A stretch of DNA of 64,000 bases from CAZENU01 sp965117035 (GTDB lineage Bacteria > Chloroflexota > Dehalococcoidia > Lucifugimonadales > CAZENU01). The stretch spans positions 1,178,001 to 1,242,000 of the forward strand of contig OZ220748.1 of the NCBI GenBank assembly GCA_965117035.1, in the 5' to 3' direction. Position numbers and translations under genes: made by a program. The notes under the pieces are model-generated. The model was given only the letters and a program-made list of their open reading frames with translations. It was not told the DNA's origin and did not search any database. Of the stretch, positions 59,509-64,000 are shown in pieces (the stretch's first letter is position 1; each line of letters opens with the position of its first letter).

Positions 59509-60974
59509 GCGGCGGCGCCCTGGCGGGCGAACCGCAGCGAGTACAGGTCGGCGTCCCGCAACCTGAAGCGCAGCCTGACAGGCCGGCCAGCCAGCCCGCT
59601 CACGTCGCGGTCGCCCCGCCAGCTCACCGGCCTCGACAGGTCGTCGCCCCAGACCTCGTCGCAGTCCTCCAGGCTCCGGCCCTCGACCGCGCGCCCGTTG
59701 GCGTCCTGGACCTCGACCCATATGCCGCCCGCTGCCGACGACGAGAAGTTCAGGACCAGCCTGTCGCCGTCGAACACGACCGGCCTCGTAACGAGCTCGC
59801 CGCCGTCCAGCCCCGCGTTGACCGAGACGAAGCCGTCGATCCTTATCGTGTAGCGCCGCGAGCGGGCTATGACGTCGTCCAGGTTCGTCGCCTCGGTCAC
59901 GAAGAACGACAGCTCGTGCGGCGCACCGTCAACCGCCGACCCGGTCTCGATCAGGCCCAGGCTCTGGTAGTTGTCGCCATAGAGCCAGTTGCCGCTGGTG
60001 CGAAGCCCGGGCCGGAGGAACGACTCGGGCCACACGTCGAAGTTGATGCCGTCCCTGCTCGACATCAGCATCCCGTCGGTGACGGCCGTGCCCTCCCGCT
60101 CCGAGTTCGTCGCCCTGAACCGCCGGTACTCCGGATGCGGCAGCAGCTTGGTCGACTCGGTCCAGCCGCGGTCCACGTACCGGGTCGGGAACCCTATGTA
60201 CAGGTGGGGCGCCCGGTAGTACGGGTTCACCTGGTTCGTGTACAGCTCGTTCGTCCTGCCCGGCGAGTAGCTGAGCCACACCGGGTCCGGCCAGTCGAGA
60301 AAGTCCCTCGTCGCGGCGGTCTTGATGTCGCGGCCGTTCCTGTTGCCTCTCGAGTCGTGTCCGGGGCGGAAGTCGCGGTGGTACTCGCGGTACTCGCCGC
60401 GAACGCCGTCCCAGAACGCCTGGTTCTGGGAGTCGAACCAACCGTCCGTGACGACCGGCCCATCCGCCATCAGCGACCAGCGGATGCCGTCGGCCGACTT
60501 CCAGGCGTAGAGCCCGCGCTCCTGTCCCCGCCTTCCCCTCGCGACCGCCTTGTAGGCGGCGTCGGGCGCGGCATCCGGGTTGCCGTCCCGGAAGGGCACG
60601 AAGTTGTCGGTGCCCGGGCCCTTCAGGATGACGTTGTTGTCCGTGCTGCCTTCGAACTCGACGAGGCCCAGGCTCGGCCGGGTCCACTCTATGCCGTCCG
60701 CGCTCTCGGCCACGCAGACGACCCGCTCGTGCGCCTCCCGCTCGTCGGGCCCGTATATGTGCCCGGCCCCGCGGTAGTACATCCTGAACAGACCCGGCTC
60801 CCCGAGCACGGTGAAGTGGCCCGGGACGTTGCCCTCCCAGGGGCGGTCGAAGCGCAGCGCCACGTTCTGCGGCGTCGGATGGTGCAGCACGCGGTCGGCC
60901 CCGTGCAGCCGGTCCACCAGCCAGTCGTCCACGAACAGTTCCAGGCGGGAACCGATTTCGGCTGTCTCTTTCAT
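59505..60974 (-). CDS. Five-bladed propeller glycosidase-like protein, paralogue 2
   Basis: This 489-residue protein is a paralogue of the gene at 15562. Shared landmarks are LELFVDDWLVDR, RPWEGNVPGHFTVLGEPGLF, WTRPSLGLVEFEG followed by STDNNV, RDGINFDVWPESFL, and the C-terminal sandwich ending GLAGRPVRLRFRLRDADLYS. The ATG at 60974 is where homology begins; the frame is open further upstream. Family comparison suggests a GH32/43-type propeller, but catalytic acids cannot be pinpointed. No signal peptide. Confidence 0.78.
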   Translation of the reverse strand: MKETAEIGSRLELFVDDWLVDRLHGADRVLHHPTPQNVALRFDRPWEGNVPGHFTVLGEPGLFRMYYRGAGHIYGPDEREAHERVVCVAESADGIEWTRPSLGLVEFEGSTDNNVILKGPGTDNFVPFRDGNPDAAPDAAYKAVARGRRGQERGLYAWKSADGIRWSLMADGPVVTDGWFDSQNQAFWDGVRGEYREYHRDFRPGHDSRGNRNGRDIKTAATRDFLDWPDPVWLSYSPGRTNELYTNQVNPYYRAPHLYIGFPTRYVDRGWTESTKLLPHPEYRRFRATNSEREGTAVTDGMLMSSRDGINFDVWPESFLRPGLRTSGNWLYGDNYQSLGLIETGSAVDGAPHELSFFVTEATNLDDVIARSRRYTIRIDGFVSVNAGLDGGELVTRPVVFDGDRLVLNFSSSAAGGIWVEVQDANGRAVEGRSLEDCDEVWGDDLSRPVSWRGDRDVSGLAGRPVRLRFRLRDADLYSLRFARQGAAA

Positions 60975-61201
60975 GGTCTCACAGCTCCCTGCTCGCCCTC
61001 GATGGGACGTCAGATTGCCTGATGTTACCACCCGAACGGCGACCGCGAACGGCCGTGAAGGAGCCTGTACGCGCGTTGTGCATACGGCACACCGGCTGTA
61101 GGATAGCGCCCGCGCTGGCCGCCGCCCCGTGACCCGACCTGTCGGGACCAGGCGGCCGCGGCGGCGCGCGGTCGGACGCATACAATGCCGGAGGCGATTC
61201 T

Positions 61202-62380
61202 ATGGAGCCCTTTCGGGAAGAGCATCGGCTCTTCCGCGCCGCGGTCAGGCGTTTCGTCGAGGAGGAGATAGCCCCTCACGTCGACGAGTGGGAAGACCGT
61301 GAGGCGGTCCCGCGCGATCTGTTCCGCAGACTCGGAGACCTGGGGTTCCTGGGCCTCGAATACCCTGAGCGGTACGGTGGCGCGGGCGCCGACTTCTGGA
61401 TGACCGTCGTGCTGGCGGAGGAGCTCGCCCGCTGCCGCTCCGGCGGCGTCGCGTTCAGCGTAATCGTCCACACCGACATGTCGTCGCCCTGGCTGGCCAG
61501 CCTCGGCACCGACGAGCAGAAAGCCCGGTACCTGCCCCGGATCGTAAGCGGCGAGACGGTCTGCGCCCTGGCGATCACGGAGCCGGGCGCGGGCTCCGAC
61601 ATGGCCGGCATCGAGACGCGCGCCGTCAAAGACGGCGACGGATGGCTGCTCACCGGCTCCAAGACCTTTACCACCAACGGCGTTTACGGCGACCTGTACT
61701 TCGTGTCGGCCAGGACCGGCTCCGCGGGGCCACGGCACAGGCAGGTCTCCCAGTTCCTGGTCGAGCGGGGCATCCCCGGCCTGTCGGTGACGAAGAAGCT
61801 GCGAAAGACCGGGATGCTGGCGTCGGACACCGCCGAGATCGTGTTCGACAGGGCGAGGGTGCCGACGGAGAACCTGCTGGGGGAGTTGAACAGGGGCTTC
61901 CACCAGTTGGCCGCGGGTCTGCAGAGAGAGCGGCTCCTGGCGGCCGTGCTCAGCGTCTCCGCGGCGGCGCATGCCCTGGACGACACGCGGGCCCACCTCC
62001 ATCACAGAAAGGCGTTCGGCCGGCCGCTCGCCGAGCTCCAGGCGCTGCGCCACCGGTTCGCGGACCTTGCCACGCGGCTGGAAGCAGCGCGGAGGCTGAC
62101 GTACCACGCCGCCGCGAGGTTCGCCGCCGGCGAGAGCGCCGAGACCGAGGTCTCCATGGCAAAGCTCTACGCCACCGAAGCGGCCAACAGCATCGCCTAC
62201 GAGGCGGTCCAGCTTCACGGCGGCTATGGATACGTGAGGGAGACCCCGGTCGAGCGGTTTGCCCGCGACTACCGTCTCTGGACCATCGCCGCGGGATCGT
62301 CTGAGATAATGCGCGAGATCATAGCGCGGCGGCTGCTGCCCGCGGCCGGGGTTGCCTCGAACACCACCGATTCCGGTTAG
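61202..62380 (+). CDS. Acyl-CoA dehydrogenase
   Basis: This 392-residue FAD enzyme has GLEYPERYGGAGADFWM, the FAD/substrate segment CALAITEPGAGSDMAG, KTFTTNGVYGDLYFV and QLHGGYGYVRETPVERFARD. At the position of the usual catalytic Glu (IYEGTSEI) it reads IAAGSSEI, so that Glu is missing. A Glu in LAAGLQRERLLAAVL is placed like the alternative base of isovaleryl- and long-chain acyl-CoA dehydrogenases. The ATG follows GGAGG by 7 nt. A TACAAT -10-like box at 61182 lacks a clear -35. Divergent from the glycosidase-like gene. Confidence 0.93.
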   Translation: MEPFREEHRLFRAAVRRFVEEEIAPHVDEWEDREAVPRDLFRRLGDLGFLGLEYPERYGGAGADFWMTVVLAEELARCRSGGVAFSVIVHTDMSSPWLASLGTDEQKARYLPRIVSGETVCALAITEPGAGSDMAGIETRAVKDGDGWLLTGSKTFTTNGVYGDLYFVSARTGSAGPRHRQVSQFLVERGIPGLSVTKKLRKTGMLASDTAEIVFDRARVPTENLLGELNRGFHQLAAGLQRERLLAAVLSVSAAAHALDDTRAHLHHRKAFGRPLAELQALRHRFADLATRLEAARRLTYHAAARFAAGESAETEVSMAKLYATEAANSIAYEAVQLHGGYGYVRETPVERFARDYRLWTIAAGSSEIMREIIARRLLPAAGVASNTTDSG

Positions 62381-62404
62381 ACGGCGAATTCCCGGCGAAG
62401 GCAC

Positions 62405-62433
62405 TTGATTTGTCGTCCGCAAGCGAATAACAT
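62405..62433 (+). promoter_or_regulatory. Possible promoter upstream of the STAS protein
   Basis: -35 TTGATT (62405-62410), 17-bp spacer, -10 TAACAT (62428-62433). It lies about 230 nt before the STAS start codon, in an otherwise featureless 284-bp spacer. Confidence 0.45.
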
Positions 62434-62664
62434 CGAATGCGGCAAGCAGACTTCTCTTGTCGTGGAGGCGATTTCACATCTGGCCGCATGTCTTGTGCGC
62501 GCCGTATCATCACGGGTCGAATCGCACCGGGGGAAGCAGACCGTCGGCCGCCCGGACGGTTGCCGTTGTCCCTGCGGTGTCCACATTTGACCTGAACTGG
62601 GGTAGAAGGTCGCCGCGAAAGCCGATCACGCTGGACCAACCGCTAACGGAGACAGGACAGACAA

Positions 62665-63000
62665 ATGATCAAGACGGAGCGACAGGGAACCGTACTGATT
62701 GCAAGCACCGAGGACCGCATCGACGGCGTCAACGCCCGTGAGTTTCAGGATGCACTCCAGGCGGCGATCTCCAATGACGACAGCGCCGTGGTCCTCGATC
62801 TGGAGCGGCTCACCTACATCAGCAGCGCGGGGCTGCGCGTTATTCTCCTCGTTGCCAAGACTCTACAGCGGCAGGACAAGAACCTCGCCGTCTGCTCGCT
62901 CTCGGGCCCAGTCCGCGAGGTATTCGAGATCAGCGGCTTCGACAAGATCATCCAGACCCACGCGTCCCAGTCCGAGGCCGTCGCCGCGGCGGGGAGTTGA
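62665..63000 (+). CDS. STAS-domain anti-sigma factor antagonist
   Basis: This 111-residue protein resembles SpoIIAA/RsbV: KTERQGTVLIASTEDRIDGV at the start, VVLDLERLTYISSAGLRVIL in the middle and GPVREVFEISGFDKI near the end. The phosphorylatable Ser is in YISSAGLR (Ser53/54). In a partner-switching pathway it would be phosphorylated by a HATPase kinase and dephosphorylated by a PP2C phosphatase. The adjacent response regulator-PP2C gene, 82 nt downstream, is a natural partner. The kinase is not in the window. Confidence 0.93.
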   Translation: MIKTERQGTVLIASTEDRIDGVNAREFQDALQAAISNDDSAVVLDLERLTYISSAGLRVILLVAKTLQRQDKNLAVCSLSGPVREVFEISGFDKIIQTHASQSEAVAAAGS

Positions 63001-63082
63001 TCGACCTGTAGCCCGCCGCCACGCTGACTCACCAGCCCGGGTGGGATGAGCGTAGCGGTTCCCATACAGCCTTCGCACTCCG

Positions 63083-64000
63083 ATGCAGAACGCCTTCAAA
63101 ATACTCGTAGTGGACGACGAGCCGGACCTCGAGCCGCTCATGCTCCAACGCATGCGGCGCCACATCAGGCGGGGCAAGTACGAGTTCGTCTTCGCCCACA
63201 ACGGCATCGAGGCGTTGGACACCCTCAACGAAGATCGATCGATCGACATCGTCCTCTCGGACATCAACATGCCCCAGATGGACGGCCTGACCCTGCTCGA
63301 ACAGATACCCGAGGTCGATCCGGACGTGCGCTCCGTGATCATCTCCGCTTACGGCGACATGAAGAACATCCGCACCGCGATGAACCGTGGCGCCTTCGAC
63401 TTCGTCACCAAACCCATCGACTTTGAGGACCTGACGGTCACCATAGACCGCACGCTGCAGCACCTGACGGAGTGGCGAGAGGCCCTCTCGTCGCGCGACA
63501 AGCTGGTCGCCCTCCAGAACGAGCTCGACGTGGCGAGCAAGATACAGCAGTCGATTCTCCCCACCGAATTTCCCAATCACCCGGACTACGAGGTATCCGC
63601 CAACATGGAGCCGGCGCGCAACGTCGGTGGCGACTTCTTCGACGTAGTCCGCCTCGACCGGGGCCGGGTCGGCCTCGCGGTCGCCGACGTCTCGGACAAG
63701 GGCGTGCCCGCCGCGCTCTTCATGATGTCGAGCCGCACCCTGCTGAAGGGCGCGGCCATAGGAACGAACAACCCCGGCGAGGTGCTCCAGGAAGTCAACG
63801 AGCTGCTCGACGCCGAGAACGAGGCCGCGATGTTCGTCACGGTCCTCTATGCCGTGTACGACCCCGAAACCGGGCAGCTCAACTACGCCAACGGCGGACA
63901 CAACACGCCCCTGCTGATTCACCCCGACGGAAGCTCCGAAGAGTTCCGTCTGACCGGCGGAATCGCCCTCGGCGTCGCGCCGGGGCTCGAATACGAGGAC
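63083..64000 (+). CDS. Response regulator-SpoIIE phosphatase (3' end outside window)
   Basis: The frame starts at the ATG at 63083 and runs open to the window edge (306 codons). Residues 5-125 form a receiver domain: Asp11/Asp12 in ILVVDDEPDLEP, phospho-acceptor Asp60 in IVLSDINMPQMDG and Lys110 in FDFVTKPIDFE. After a helical linker (QNELDVASKIQQSILPTEFP), a PP2C/SpoIIE-type phosphatase starts with VGGDFFDVVRL and VAVADVSDKGVPAALFM. It probably dephosphorylates the STAS protein upstream in response to a sensor kinase, giving partner-switching control of a sigma factor. The start has no strong ribosome site. Confidence 0.92.
   Translation, partial: MQNAFKILVVDDEPDLEPLMLQRMRRHIRRGKYEFVFAHNGIEALDTLNEDRSIDIVLSDINMPQMDGLTLLEQIPEVDPDVRSVIISAYGDMKNIRTAMNRGAFDFVTKPIDFEDLTVTIDRTLQHLTEWREALSSRDKLVALQNELDVASKIQQSILPTEFPNHPDYEVSANMEPARNVGGDFFDVVRLDRGRVGLAVADVSDKGVPAALFMMSSRTLLKGAAIGTNNPGEVLQEVNELLDAENEAAMFVTVLYAVYDPETGQLNYANGGHNTPLLIHPDGSSEEFRLTGGIALGVAPGLEYED

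Overview
The window is a GC-rich bacterial chromosome segment. No rRNA is present, so I cannot place it taxonomically with certainty. Gene content points to Chloroflexota, perhaps a marine SAR202/Dehalococcoidia-type lineage. The supporting signs are stand-alone PurQ plus a ~740-residue PurL, a DUF951 protein, a DUF151 bifunctional nuclease, deazaflavin (F420)-type reductases, and many small-molecule catabolism families (SelA-like PLP enzymes, Gfo/Idh/MocA oxidoreductases, Ldh_2, ThuA, five-bladed propeller glycosidase-like proteins). That assignment is an inference.

Layout. 0-4.8 kb (+): end of a GatB/YqeY protein, purQ, a 102-bp tandem repeat array, purL, then an FmdB-type zinc ribbon and dtd behind a promoter that carries a 13-bp inverted repeat. 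4.8-9.7 kb (-): tRNA-Ser(GCU), miaB, nadA, nadC and a PD40 propeller lipoprotein, closely spaced as an operon. 10-20.6 kb: a secreted acidic repeat protein, lactonase, PEBP-like lipoprotein, cytochrome c, class III aminotransferase, a glycosidase-like protein, a tandem pair of deazaflavin-type reductases, a ThuA protein, a SelA-like enzyme and a small lipocalin-like protein. 20.7-25.4 kb: a lower-GC island with an N6-adenine DNA methylase interrupted by an in-frame amber codon, a small coiled-coil protein and an unfamiliar 411-residue protein with a PIN-like N-terminus. This is the best candidate for an undescribed defence-type module.

25.5-34.3 kb: MFS transporter, methyltransferase, carbon-nitrogen hydrolase, endonuclease IV, a 143-bp hairpin-repeat array split by an IS481-family insertion sequence, bifunctional nuclease, DUF951, pyrF and ssrA (tmRNA). 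34.5-42.5 kb: an OLD-family ATPase/TOPRIM protein directly downstream of ssrA, then addB and addA for double-strand break repair. 43-46.6 kb: DUF1800 protein, NHL-repeat protein and an Ldh_2 dehydrogenase. 46.8-47.8 kb: a lower-GC orphan gene. 48-52.6 kb (-): an SOS-type mutagenesis cassette of a catalytically dead ImuB-like protein, a DUF6504-like protein and DnaE2, behind a promoter whose spacer holds a LexA-like box. 52.8-64 kb: a second SelA-like enzyme, RNase D, an AAA_14/DUF4143 ATPase with its own operator-like palindrome, two Gfo/Idh/MocA oxidoreductases, an RRM RNA-binding protein, a second glycosidase-like protein, an acyl-CoA dehydrogenase, and a STAS anti-sigma antagonist next to a response regulator-SpoIIE phosphatase that runs off the end.

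Two themes recur. One is gene duplication: SelA-like, glycosidase-like, deazaflavin-type and Gfo/Idh/MocA families each occur twice. The other is a load of palindromic repeats: hairpin pairs arranged as tandem arrays, a MITE-like element in several copies, and other dispersed repeats. These account for most of the noncoding space.
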